Source: UBA8190 sp003453695
GTDB lineage: Bacteria; Actinomycetota; Acidimicrobiia; Acidimicrobiales; UBA8190
Length of the DNA stretch: 64,000 nt
Reading direction: 5' to 3'
Assembly (NCBI GenBank): GCA_036796975.1
Contig: DAIRBY010000013.1
Location: 4,950-68,949, forward strand
Position numbers and translations under genes: made by a program. The first letter of the stretch is position 1; every line of letters begins with the position of its first letter. The notes under the pieces were generated by a model that was not told the DNA's origin, made no database searches, and saw only the letters and a list, made by a program, of their open reading frames with translations. Below, in pieces: positions 40,566 through 49,540 of this stretch.

Positions 40566-43025
40566 ATGCGCAGAACAGTCGTCGCCATCGCCGTCACCGT
40601 CGGCGCCCTGAGCGTGGTCTCGTGGGCCCCCTCCGCCGATGGCACCACCGCCGTTCAGCCCCGGGCCGGATTCGGCTCCAACTGGACCGTCTACCACCAG
40701 GACGCGCTGGGCAGCGGTGTGGACCCGTCGGGGACCTCGTTGTCCCCGCCCACAGCGGCGTGGGCCTCTCCCACCCTCGACGGCCAGATCTACGGCGAAC
40801 CGCTCGTCTACAACGGGTTGGTCTACGTGGCCACCGAGAACGACACGGTGTACGCCCTGGCCGCCAACACCGGCGCTGTGCAGTGGTCGAACCACCTCTC
40901 GACCCCGGTCCCGAGCGGTGACCTGCCCTGCGGCGACATCTCGCCCTCGGTGGGCATCACCTCGACGCCGGTCATCGACCCGTCACGCAACGAGATCTTC
41001 GTGGTGGCAGATGAGCTCTCGGGGGCGAGCAACGCTTCGCACCACCTGATGGGCCTCGACCTCTCCACCGGGGCCACGCTGCTCGACACCGTGGTCGACC
41101 CCGCCGGCTCCACCCCCCTCGCCCAGTTGCAACGCGCCGGCTTGGCCCTGGACGCCGGCCGGGTGCTCGTCGGCTTCGGAGGCAACGACGGCGACTGCGG
41201 GAGCTACCACGGCTGGCTGGTGGGCGTGCCCGAAGGCGGCGGCGCACAGAGCACCTTCGAGGTGGCAGCGGCGTCGGGGGACTCCCAGGGCGCCATCTGG
41301 ATGGGAGGCGCCGCTCCCGTGGTGGACGGGTCGAACAACATCTGGCTCGCCACCGGGAACAGCGCCTTTCACTCCTCGAGCGACAGCTACGACGACAGCG
41401 ACGGGGTGATCGAGCTCAGCTCGGGCCTCGCCGTGGAGCAGTACTTCGCCCCGTCCTCCTGGTACAGCGACAACGGGTCGGACCTCGATCTGGGCTCGTC
41501 CTCACCCGCTCTCATGGGCAACGGCCTGCTCTTGCAGATCGGGAAGTCGCACATCGCCTACGTGGTCTCCCAGGCGTCTCCGGGCGGTGTCGGCGGGCAA
41601 GCCGCATCCCAGGGCTCCTACTGCAGCAGCGACGTCGCCGGCGGCAGCGCCGTGTCGGGCGACGTCGTCTACTCACCGTGTCTGAGCGGGGTGGTGATGA
41701 GCACCGTCACACCGGGCAGCCCGCCCACATTGAGCAGGGGCTGGCAGACCTCGACCGGGTCGGGCGGGGCCCCCATCGTGGCCGGCGGTCTGGTGTGGAC
41801 CATCGACCACAACAACGGGATGCTCTACGGCCTCGACCCTTCGACGGGTTCCGCCACCTACGTCCTGTCCATCGGGGCCGTCGCCAACCACTTCCCCACC
41901 CCGACCGTGGCCGACGGGCTCCTGCTCGCCGCCTCGAGCACCCAGGTCCATGCCTTCGCCGGGCCGGGCGGGACCCCACCGCCACCACCGCCACCGCCCG
42001 TTGCCACGCCGGTCCCACCGGTGTGGGGGTCGGTGGCGTCCTACGTCGTCGGGCAACCCGACGGCCAGCCCTCGGTGTTCGTCGAAGGCGCGGGCGGGTC
42101 GCTGTGGAACTACTGGTACGCCAACGGGACCTGGCTGTCCTCCGAGCTCACCGGGGGCGGGCTCGCTTCCGGTCCGGTCGTCATGCTCCAGCAGGACGGC
42201 GCACCGAGCGTGTTCTTCGCCGGCGCCGGGGGATCGCTGTGGAACTACTGGTACGTGAACGGGACCTGGGACACCGCGGAGATCGCGGCCGGCGGAGTCT
42301 CCTCGGGGCCGGTGGTGGTGCCGCAGACGAACGGGGCGCCGAGCGTCTTCGTCGAAGGGCCCGGCAACTCCCTGCTCAACTACTGGTACATCCCGTCTTC
42401 GGGCATCTGGGGGTCGGGGACGTCGGGGCCACGCGGTTCGACCTTCTCCGCCCCTGCCGTCTTGACCCAGGCCGACGCCGACGGCGCGCCCAGTGTCTTC
42501 GTGCAGGGGCCGGGCAATTCCCTTCTCAACTTCTGGTACATCCCGAACCTGGGCACGTGGGGATCGGCGACCTCGGCGCCCCAGGGATCGGTGTACTCGT
42601 CGCCGGCCGTGCTCCCCCAGCCCGGCGCCGGCGAGGCGCCGAGTGTGCTCGTCGAGGGTCCGGGCAACTCGTTGCTCAACTTCTGGTACGTCCCGGCCGG
42701 TGGCGGCTGGGGCGCGGCGACCTCTGCGCCCCGGGGCTCGGTGTTCTCGTCGCCCGCCGTGCTCCCCCAGCCCGGCGCCGGCGACTCACCGAGCGTCTTC
42801 GTGCAGGGCCCGGGCAACTCCTTGCTCAACTTCTGGTACGTCCCGGCCGGTGGGTACTGGGGTGCCGGCACCGTGGCTCCCCAGGGCTCAGCGGCGGGCA
42901 CTCCCGGTGCCACGACGCAACCCGACGGCGCCCCCAGCGTCTTCTTCCCCGGGCCGGCGGCGTCCTTGTGGAACTACTGGTACGTGAACGGGGCCTGGGA
43001 CGGGGCAGAGCCCTCGCTCCCGTGA
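40566..43025 (+). CDS. Secreted PQQ-like beta-propeller with seven C-terminal repeats
   Basis: 819 residues. A signal peptide (RRTVVAIAVTVGALSVVSW) leads to a PQQ/Kelch-like beta-propeller (about residues 35-465) with blocks such as GEPLVYNGLVYVATENDTVYAL, STPVIDP and GGLVWTIDHNNGMLYGLDP. A proline linker (GTPPPPPPPP, near residue 475) precedes seven repeats of 45-50 residues from residue 501, each with PSVFVEGPGNSLLNYWY or a variant. The repeats resemble tectonin/fucolectin-like carbohydrate-binding propeller blades. No anchor or sorting signal is seen, so it is probably released. The ATG follows AAGGAG. A role in surface binding or adhesion is inferred. Confidence 0.85.
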   Translation: MRRTVVAIAVTVGALSVVSWAPSADGTTAVQPRAGFGSNWTVYHQDALGSGVDPSGTSLSPPTAAWASPTLDGQIYGEPLVYNGLVYVATENDTVYALAANTGAVQWSNHLSTPVPSGDLPCGDISPSVGITSTPVIDPSRNEIFVVADELSGASNASHHLMGLDLSTGATLLDTVVDPAGSTPLAQLQRAGLALDAGRVLVGFGGNDGDCGSYHGWLVGVPEGGGAQSTFEVAAASGDSQGAIWMGGAAPVVDGSNNIWLATGNSAFHSSSDSYDDSDGVIELSSGLAVEQYFAPSSWYSDNGSDLDLGSSSPALMGNGLLLQIGKSHIAYVVSQASPGGVGGQAASQGSYCSSDVAGGSAVSGDVVYSPCLSGVVMSTVTPGSPPTLSRGWQTSTGSGGAPIVAGGLVWTIDHNNGMLYGLDPSTGSATYVLSIGAVANHFPTPTVADGLLLAASSTQVHAFAGPGGTPPPPPPPPVATPVPPVWGSVASYVVGQPDGQPSVFVEGAGGSLWNYWYANGTWLSSELTGGGLASGPVVMLQQDGAPSVFFAGAGGSLWNYWYVNGTWDTAEIAAGGVSSGPVVVPQTNGAPSVFVEGPGNSLLNYWYIPSSGIWGSGTSGPRGSTFSAPAVLTQADADGAPSVFVQGPGNSLLNFWYIPNLGTWGSATSAPQGSVYSSPAVLPQPGAGEAPSVLVEGPGNSLLNFWYVPAGGGWGAATSAPRGSVFSSPAVLPQPGAGDSPSVFVQGPGNSLLNFWYVPAGGYWGAGTVAPQGSAAGTPGATTQPDGAPSVFFPGPAASLWNYWYVNGAWDGAEPSLP
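42066..43022 (+). repeat. Seven in-frame tandem repeats, 135-150 bp each
   Basis: The C-terminal third of the secreted propeller protein is built of seven repeats. Copies 4, 5 and 6 are the most alike at DNA level (for example the shared run around CCGGGCAACTC and CTCAACTTCTGGTA); copies 1, 2 and 7 have a WNYWY core in place of LLNFWY. This suggests recent internal duplication of the middle units. Confidence 0.8.
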
Positions 43026-43139
43026 GCCGGGTGCGTCGCCGCCGGCGTTGACGGTTTGCTGACGCCGGTGTCATCCTTTGGGCCGGTGCGGCGGACGCAC
43101 CTGGCACGGACGGCGGCGTCCGGGCGGGAGGGCAGTGCC

Positions 43140-44483
43140 ATGGGCAGACACAGGCGCGCAGCGTGGATGGCTTCGGCCCTCGCCGTGGCGGGGTTGTCGC
43201 TGGCGGCGTGGGCCGGCGTGGCGGCCGCCGCCAGCGGCGGTGGCTTCAACCCCGACCAGCAGGACTGCCCGTGGAACGCCGATGCATGGAACACCCCGGC
43301 CAATTCCGTGCCGGCGGGCTGCCACAACTTCGCCGCCAACGTCGAGAGCGGGGGCCAGACGAACGGCGACCCCAACTCGAACAACACGCGTTTCGCCGAG
43401 CTCGGGGTCGACCAGCTCCCCAACAACCCGGGCAACCCGTCCTTCGGGTTCGAGGAGTACCTGGGCGACCCCGGCACTGCCGACTCGCCCCATTCCGGTT
43501 GTGCGGCGGTCAACACCGACGGGACCGGCGGAGGCCCCGGCACGCAGTACGGCTGCGGCCAGAACCCGAAGGGCACGGGCTTCGAGGCCAACTGGGACTA
43601 CTACGCCGTGTACTGCCCGGCGGCGGCGCTTCTTCCCTTTGCGTCGACCCCCGACCCCACCGGCGGCGCGCTCCCGACCGGCTTCCCCCAGCTGTGGAAG
43701 TGCGGCCCGGACCAGACCGTCGGGCAGAACAGCTTCACCCCCTACACCGGTCCGGCCAATGCCCTCGACCAGATCATGTCCCAGGGGCTCATCGTCTACG
43801 TGGGGGCCTTCGACAACCTCGACAACGGCGAGCACGACGGCTTCAGCGGCATGAACAACACCGACGGCGCCATCAACGGGTCCTCCGACGGGGGCGGGCT
43901 GCTGCTCAGCATCGAACCGCAGTGGCTCCTCCAGCCGGGCACGCCCACTGCCTCACGCCCCGAGGGGCTGGCCAACGCCTCTGAAGGCGAGTGCGCCGAC
44001 AGCATCTGCGCTGAGGCCACCACCCAGCAGCAGACCGTCTACTACGGCTGCGGTGCCACCAACCCGCAGAACAACTCGGCCGACGACGCGTGCGCCCCGG
44101 GCACGCCCGAGAGCACCAACGCCTACCAGAACAACACCCCGGCGAGCACCCAGGAGGTGAACAACTGCAGCGGCGGGGGTCCGGCCACCACCGAGACGGC
44201 CTGCTACTTCAACCAGGACGGCACGGCCAACCCGACCGGGGCCAACGGCTATCGGCAGCAGACACCCCAGCAGGTGAACGCCGAGCCCGGGGTGCAGACG
44301 TATCAGGACCCCGACCCGCAGCGCTCCCCGGCGCTGCCCTTCGCAACCCCCGGCCTCTACGCCGGGTCCTGCGGCGTGTACGTCAACACAGGCGGCGGCG
44401 ACGGGTTGCCAGGCCTGAGCACCATGCTCACCAACGGGATGCTCACCCTCGACCCGGGATACATCGGGCCGAGCCAATGCTGA
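43140..44483 (+). CDS. Secreted cysteine-containing protein of unknown function
   Basis: 447 residues. A clear signal peptide (RHRRAAWMASALAVAGLSLAA, ending near AAA-AS at residue 31) precedes a mature protein rich in Asn, Gly, Pro and Thr with 14 cysteines, the last as the C-terminal residue. SGLIVYVGAFDNLDNGEHDGF-like and LLLSIEPQWLLQPG are the only strongly structured stretches. No known domain is recognised. The even number of Cys suggests disulfides after export. The ATG follows GGGAGG. It lies 114 bp after the repeat-propeller gene, so both may belong to one envelope or secretion function. Confidence 0.8.
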   Translation: MGRHRRAAWMASALAVAGLSLAAWAGVAAAASGGGFNPDQQDCPWNADAWNTPANSVPAGCHNFAANVESGGQTNGDPNSNNTRFAELGVDQLPNNPGNPSFGFEEYLGDPGTADSPHSGCAAVNTDGTGGGPGTQYGCGQNPKGTGFEANWDYYAVYCPAAALLPFASTPDPTGGALPTGFPQLWKCGPDQTVGQNSFTPYTGPANALDQIMSQGLIVYVGAFDNLDNGEHDGFSGMNNTDGAINGSSDGGGLLLSIEPQWLLQPGTPTASRPEGLANASEGECADSICAEATTQQQTVYYGCGATNPQNNSADDACAPGTPESTNAYQNNTPASTQEVNNCSGGGPATTETACYFNQDGTANPTGANGYRQQTPQQVNAEPGVQTYQDPDPQRSPALPFATPGLYAGSCGVYVNTGGGDGLPGLSTMLTNGMLTLDPGYIGPSQC

Positions 44484-44540
44484 GCCCGTAGGCGGCTGAT
44501 CGAGACCCGCCCACCCTGGGCAGAGGCCGAAGCGCCGCTG

Positions 44541-44975
44541 TCAGTCGGAGGTGGTGTCGACGATGAGCACCGAGCACGAGGCGCGGTGGGCGACGTCGTT
44601 GGGCACGCTGCCGAGCACCCGCCGCACCCCCTTCATCCCCTTGTTGCCCACCACGATGAGGTCGGCGCCCTCTCTGGCGGCGATGGACGTGAGGGTGTCG
44701 GCCGGCTCGCCCGTGGCGGGGGGGGCGACGGGGGCGAGGTTGACGGCGCGGGCCTTCCGGGCCAGCCCCTCGAGCAGCTGGTCGGCGGGATGGGCGCTCA
44801 GGCTGTAGGGGAATTCGTCGGGGAGCCCGGCGGGCGGGGGCTTGGCCTTCTCGGCTTTGTAGGCGGTGACGATGTGCAGCTCGGCCCCGCACAAGGCGGC
44901 GAGATCGAGCGCCGTGTCCACGGCGGCCGCTGCGGTGGGCGAATCGTCCGCTCCGACCACGATCTTCTTGAACAT
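44541..44975 (-). CDS. Universal stress protein (UspA family)
   Basis: 144 residues, a single Usp domain. KKIVVGADDSPTAAAAVDTAL carries the first strand and Asp; the ATP-binding motif is VVGNKGMKGVRRVLGSVPNDV; the last strand is CSVLIVDT. ATP binding is predicted from the G-x2-G-x9-GS pattern. The ATG at 44975 follows GGAGGG; an in-frame extension upstream is unlikely. It stands alone between the secreted-protein gene (convergent) and the cytochrome b gene. Confidence 0.92.
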   Translation of the reverse strand: MFKKIVVGADDSPTAAAAVDTALDLAALCGAELHIVTAYKAEKAKPPPAGLPDEFPYSLSAHPADQLLEGLARKARAVNLAPVAPPATGEPADTLTSIAAREGADLIVVGNKGMKGVRRVLGSVPNDVAHRASCSVLIVDTTSD

Positions 44976-45120
44976 GACCCTCCACTTCGATGTCGACGGC
45001 GGCGGCACGATCGGCTCGGGGCTCTCTCGGTGCGAGCCGCCCTTTCACGACTTTCACGAATGCACGGACGGCGACGCTAGGGCCGAAGGTCCCACCATGG
45101 CGCCGGGCGGGCCGGCCGGG

Positions 45121-46992
45121 TCAGTGCGACGGGACGCGGGGAGGCGGCGCCCCTGCGGAGCTCGATGTCCGAGGGGGAGCAGCAGCGGGAACCGACGACG
45201 ACCCCCACCGGTTCCAGGACCGCCACACCAGGCGGTGGAGCGGGACGATCCGGGGAATGTCACGCAAGCCGGGCACGAAGGGCACGGCCAGGAGCAGCAC
45301 CGTGGCGGCTCCGGTCAGGTAGATGGCGATGAGGTCGACGTTGGCCGAGGTCTTGAACCCGGGCACCTGGTACCACAGCTGGTACAGCCACAACCAGGGC
45401 TGGCCCGGATAGCTGCCCGTCTCGTTCATGACCCCCCATTGGGAACCGGTGAGGTGCTGTGCCTTGGCCAGCGACGCGAAGTAGCTGCCGTCCTCCATGA
45501 ACAGAAGCGGCTCGGTGAAGTTCGAGCCGTAGAAGGGGCGCTGAGCGAGGAGGTCGGCGTCGAGGCCGCCCGAACGGGCCACCGAGAGCTCACTGGCCAC
45601 GAGCACGGGCACGGGTCCGTCGTCGGCCGGGGGGACCACCGGGGTGCCGTGCACGAACCGCACGCCGTCAACAGCCTTCAGGTAGGCCTGGGTCCAGGAC
45701 TGTTGGGTGGGAGCCGGCGCCCGCCGGTAGGTGACCAGCGCCGCCTCGAGGGCCGGGTCGTCGGCGCCGAGCTTGGCCAGCGGCGACAACACGAAGGTCT
45801 CGGCGGGGTCGATGGGCGTGCGCACCCCGGCCAGGGTCTGCCACGACACGCCGATGCGCTGGACGTTCGCCGTGCCGTGGTTGTAGGGGGGGCCGTAGTC
45901 GGCCGTCTCGCTCGTGGCGGCCAGCTCGCTGGCCACGGTGCCCATGAAGTCGGCAGGGGCCACCGCCGCCCAGCTGCGGACCGTCACCGGTGGGACGTCG
46001 GGTGAGGACAGCACCGCCGCCAGCGCCGCCACCAGCGCCAGCACCAGGACGGTGGCGATCGTGCCTTCCTTCACGATGTCGTAGCGGCGCTTGGGCCCCC
46101 GCCACTCCTCGGCATCGGCCCGGCGTGCCGCACGGCGCTCCGTCCGCCCGCGGACCAGGTGGGCGGGCAGCGGGTGCGCCACGCCCCGCACCCGCACGAG
46201 CAGGACATGCGCGCCCACCAGCGCCACCAGCACGATGGGGACGAGCACGATGTGCCACAGCAGCATCTGCCCGAAGTTCATGAGGTTGAAGAACGCCCCC
46301 ACCCCGGCCGCGTTGAAGGCGTCCTTGCCGTTGGTCGAGATCCACTGGGCGTCGAAGTTCTGCTGTGAGAGGTAGCCGGTGAAGCACTCGATGATCGACG
46401 CCAGGAAGGCGAGCACGCCGGTGACCCACGTCATGGCCCGCCGCCCCCGCCACGCCGCCATCCAGAACTTGCCCCACAGGTGGATGACCATGAAGGCCAT
46501 GAATGCTTCGACGCTCCACAGGTGCACGCTGTTGAAGAAATGCCCCACGGCGTTGTAGTGCCACCAGTCGGGCCCACCCAGGGCGATGGCGAAGCCGGAG
46601 GCGATGACGACCGCCAGTGCCGCCAGCGTGGCGACGCCGAACACGTACACCCACGACGCCACGTACGCCGGCTGGGTGTCGGGCACCAGCTTGCTGGGAG
46701 GAAGCAGGCGCAGGCCCCAGGTGCGCAACCGGGCCGTCCACATCGCCGCGGTGTTTGCGTCGGCGCCGAGGTTCACCCGCCCGTCGCCGTCTCCGTCGGC
46801 AGGCGGCGGTTCCTGCGTGAGCGTCGAGCGCGAACCGGGGAAGGGAACGAGCAGGGCGGCTGCGAAGATCACCACCATGACGGCGATGAGGACCAAGTTG
46901 GCCACCGAGACCTGGAAGATCGACCAGTGGACATAGCGGCCGGGTTGGTTCAGGTCGACAACCGTACCGAGGAACACCGGACCCGATGGCAT
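45121..46992 (-). CDS. Orphan cytochrome b with extra membrane and exposed domains
   Basis: 623 residues. An N-terminal helix (NLVLIAVMVVIFAAALLVPF) precedes a four-helix cytochrome b core. Two heme pairs are visible: His-x13-His in VHLWSVEAFMAFMVIH and His-x14-His in WHIVLVPIVLVALVGAH. SQQNFDAQWIS lies between, as in bc-type proteins. A further helix (GTIATVLVLALVAALAAVL) leads to about 200 residues outside the membrane, then one last helix near residue 570 and a Pro/Ser-rich tail. There is no Rieske, cytochrome c1 or oxidase gene beside it, and no PEWY-bearing subunit IV is recognised. It is probably a quinone-linked electron-transfer protein of unknown partner. Confidence 0.83.
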   Translation of the reverse strand: MPSGPVFLGTVVDLNQPGRYVHWSIFQVSVANLVLIAVMVVIFAAALLVPFPGSRSTLTQEPPPADGDGDGRVNLGADANTAAMWTARLRTWGLRLLPPSKLVPDTQPAYVASWVYVFGVATLAALAVVIASGFAIALGGPDWWHYNAVGHFFNSVHLWSVEAFMAFMVIHLWGKFWMAAWRGRRAMTWVTGVLAFLASIIECFTGYLSQQNFDAQWISTNGKDAFNAAGVGAFFNLMNFGQMLLWHIVLVPIVLVALVGAHVLLVRVRGVAHPLPAHLVRGRTERRAARRADAEEWRGPKRRYDIVKEGTIATVLVLALVAALAAVLSSPDVPPVTVRSWAAVAPADFMGTVASELAATSETADYGPPYNHGTANVQRIGVSWQTLAGVRTPIDPAETFVLSPLAKLGADDPALEAALVTYRRAPAPTQQSWTQAYLKAVDGVRFVHGTPVVPPADDGPVPVLVASELSVARSGGLDADLLAQRPFYGSNFTEPLLFMEDGSYFASLAKAQHLTGSQWGVMNETGSYPGQPWLWLYQLWYQVPGFKTSANVDLIAIYLTGAATVLLLAVPFVPGLRDIPRIVPLHRLVWRSWNRWGSSSVPAAAPPRTSSSAGAPPPRVPSH

Positions 46993-47073
46993 CGCCTTCG
47001 ATGGTACGAGGCGGGGCTCGGCTCCTCCAGGGACCTTGGACCTACCCGTGGGGCTTTCGACCCGGCGGCTGCC

Positions 47074-48138
47074 TCAGCCGGCCTCGCCGGCCACGGCCAT
47101 GACCGGCTGCTCCAGGCGGGCGAAGAGGAGAAGCCCTTGGCTGGTGGGCCGGGTTCCCGACACCACCACCGCCACGTCTCTCCTCCCCACCAGGTGCTCG
47201 GCGTCGTTCACGACCACCATGTCTCCGTCGGGCAGGTACCCGACCGCTTGACGGGGTTGGCGCCCCACCTTGACCAGGTCGATGACGAGCCGCTCACCCG
47301 GAGGGTGATGGGGCGCCAGGTCGGCCGAGAGCCGGCGCAGGTTGACGACGTCCACACCGGCCTCCGCCGCCTGATCGGCTACGTCGGCCGAGCAGGTGGC
47401 GATGCGGACGTGCAGGCGCCGGGCGAGCACGAGCACCTTGGCGCCGGTCTCCGCACACTGGGGGACCTCGGCCTCCTCGACGCGCACCGGCACGCCGGCT
47501 CGGTGCACCGCCTCCAGGGACTCGAGGCCGCCACGGGCCCGGCGTGCGGTGGGAAGGTCCGGGCCGTCGGCGAGCGTGTGCGCCTCGTCGAGGACGAACC
47601 TCGGGACGACGATCCCGCCGGCCAGCAGCCCGCTCATGCCCAGGGCCACCAGCTGGCGGTCGAGGAGCGCCGAGGTGTCCACGAGCAAGGCGCCGTCCAG
47701 GGCGGCGCTGGGGCGGTCGGCGAGATGGCCGAGCCCGGCGGCTCGGACGATCTCCTTGCCCTTGGCCACCCCGAGGCGCACCCCGCCGGCGCACAGCACC
47801 CACGCCAGCACGGCGGCGGCCGGGTACCCGACCGTGGAGTGCACCAGGGCGACCACCGCCAATCCGAAGGCGAGGCCGAGGAGCAGGCCGGTGGTGCCCA
47901 CCAGGGACCCGGCGAACACCTCGGCGGGAGGCATGTCCCGCAGCCGGCTGATCGCCTGTCGCAGCCCCTCGTCGAAGAGCCGTCCCAGCACCCCGCCCAC
48001 CACGTAGCTGAGCAGGGCGAAGACGGTGACGAAGGCCAGGGGGGCGAGCGAGTCGCGCCCGATGTGGTCCCCGATCTGGAGCCCGCCGGCCACGCCGACG
48101 AGCACCAACAGGAGCCGGAACACCTCGACGAATATCAA
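47074..48138 (-). CDS. Membrane-anchored PIN/TRAM-domain protein
   Basis: 354 residues. Four N-terminal helices (for example LAFVTVFALLSYVVGGVLG and GLLLGLAFGLAVVALV) precede a PIN nuclease domain with acidic residues in LLVDTSALLD, VLDEAHTLADG and ATCSADVADQA, then a TRAM domain (AVGYLPDGDMVVVNDAEH, VAVVVSGTRPTSQG). This is the YacL/TRAM-PIN layout, common near cysS/ispD in other Actinobacteria but not here. RNA cleavage or binding at the membrane is inferred. TTG 48138 is used because GGAGG lies 5 nt upstream; GTG 48123 is possible. Confidence 0.85.
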   Translation of the reverse strand: MIFVEVFRLLLVLVGVAGGLQIGDHIGRDSLAPLAFVTVFALLSYVVGGVLGRLFDEGLRQAISRLRDMPPAEVFAGSLVGTTGLLLGLAFGLAVVALVHSTVGYPAAAVLAWVLCAGGVRLGVAKGKEIVRAAGLGHLADRPSAALDGALLVDTSALLDRQLVALGMSGLLAGGIVVPRFVLDEAHTLADGPDLPTARRARGGLESLEAVHRAGVPVRVEEAEVPQCAETGAKVLVLARRLHVRIATCSADVADQAAEAGVDVVNLRRLSADLAPHHPPGERLVIDLVKVGRQPRQAVGYLPDGDMVVVNDAEHLVGRRDVAVVVSGTRPTSQGLLLFARLEQPVMAVAGEAG

Positions 48139-48258
48139 CGCCGCCTCCGGCCCGCATCCCCATCGGGCTCCTCCCAGGTTACCGCCGGGAACCGGGCTTC
48201 GGGGCCCGGGTGCCCACCAGGGCGCGAGGATGAGCACGACTCGACAAGGAGGTGGGCG

Positions 48259-49539
48259 GTGACGAGCCTCCCCACGATGCCGATGGACGCCTTCGACCTG
48301 TCCGACCTGGAGTTCTGGGCACAGCCCACAGAGGCCCGCGAAGCGGCCTTCCGGACCCTTCGAGCCGAGCGCCCCATCGCCTTCTACGAGGAGATGGCGC
48401 TTCCCGACTCGGCCATCCCCATTCCCGCCGGACGCGGCTACTGGGCCCTCACCCGATATGCCGACGTCGTGGAGGTGAGCCGCCACCCCGAGCTGTACTG
48501 CTCGGGACAGTCGGGCTCGACCATCGTCGACATGCCCGCAGAGCTGCTCGAGTTCTTCGGGTCGATGATCAACATGGACGACCCCCGCCACGCCCGGCTG
48601 CGGCGCATCGTGTCGGCCGCCTTCAACCCGCGCATGGTGAAGAGCGTGGAGCAGGCCATCGAGCGGGTGGCCGCCGACATCGTCGAGCGGGTGGCCCCCC
48701 AAGGGGAGTGCGACTTCGTCACCGAGGTGGCGGCACGACTTCCCTTGAAGGTCATCTGCGACATGATGGGCGTCCCCGAGTCCGACTACGACCGGGTGTT
48801 CCACTGCTCGAACGTCATCTTGAGCTCGGGCGACCCCGAGTACGTCCCCGACGGCGACGACGTGGTCCTCGCCTTCCTGAACGCCGGCAACGAGCTGGCG
48901 TCGCTCATGGAGGACCTCGCCTCGTACCGGCTCGAGCATCCCACTGACGACCTCACGTCCGACCTCCTCCACGCCAACGTCGACGGTGAGTCGCTCACCC
49001 ACTCGGAGCTGGCGTCGTTCTTCATCCTCCTCTTGGTGGCGGGCAACGAGACCACCCGCAACGCCATCGCCCACGGACTGTGGGCCCTCACCGAGCATCC
49101 CGAGGAGCGGGCGCGGTGGTGGGCCGACTTCGAAGGCGTGGCGCCGACGGCAGTGGACGAGATCGTGCGCTGGGCGTCGCCGGTCATCTTCATGCGCCGC
49201 ACGCTCACAGCGCCGGCGGTGCTGTCGGACCAGCCCCTCGAAGAGGGTGACAAGGTCATCCTCTTCTACAACTCGGCCAACCGTGACGAGGACGTCTTCG
49301 CCCACCCCTACCGCTTCGACGTGGGGCGCAGTCCCAACCCGCACGTCGGCTTCGGCGCCCCCGGGCCCCATTTCTGCCTGGGAGCGCACCTGGCCCGGCG
49401 GGAGATCACCGTCATGTTCAGAGAGCTGGTGCGCCACCTCCCCGACATCACCGCCACGGCCGAACCGGCGCGGCTCCGTTCCAACTTCATCAACGGGATC
49501 AAGCACCTGCCGTGCGCCTTGTCGCCGACCGGGGCCTGA
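48259..49539 (+). CDS. Cytochrome P450, CYP124/125/142-like
   Basis: 426 residues. Motifs: NMDDPRHARLRRIVSAAF, I-helix AGNETTR (about 261-267), DEIVRWASPVIFMRRT, NPNPHVGFGAPGPHFCLGAHLARRE-type heme loop with Cys near 373 and the C-terminal RSNFINGIKHLP. The GNETTR motif, WASPV block and INGIKHLP tail are shared with sterol 26-hydroxylases CYP125/CYP142 and with CYP124, so side-chain hydroxylation of a sterol or branched lipid is likely. The GTG follows AAGGAGG. It is followed 1 bp later by a flavin-oxidase-like gene. Confidence 0.92.
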   Translation: MTSLPTMPMDAFDLSDLEFWAQPTEAREAAFRTLRAERPIAFYEEMALPDSAIPIPAGRGYWALTRYADVVEVSRHPELYCSGQSGSTIVDMPAELLEFFGSMINMDDPRHARLRRIVSAAFNPRMVKSVEQAIERVAADIVERVAPQGECDFVTEVAARLPLKVICDMMGVPESDYDRVFHCSNVILSSGDPEYVPDGDDVVLAFLNAGNELASLMEDLASYRLEHPTDDLTSDLLHANVDGESLTHSELASFFILLLVAGNETTRNAIAHGLWALTEHPEERARWWADFEGVAPTAVDEIVRWASPVIFMRRTLTAPAVLSDQPLEEGDKVILFYNSANRDEDVFAHPYRFDVGRSPNPHVGFGAPGPHFCLGAHLARREITVMFRELVRHLPDITATAEPARLRSNFINGIKHLPCALSPTGA

Positions 49540-49540
49540 C

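Noticed and set aside
42066..43022. Regular repeats considered as a CRISPR array
   Set aside because: Repeats are 135-150 bp, in frame and translated as protein repeats; no spacers, leader or cas genes.
43049..43080. TTGACG as a -35 promoter element before the Cys-rich secreted protein
   Set aside because: No acceptable -10 sequence lies 16-18 bp downstream.
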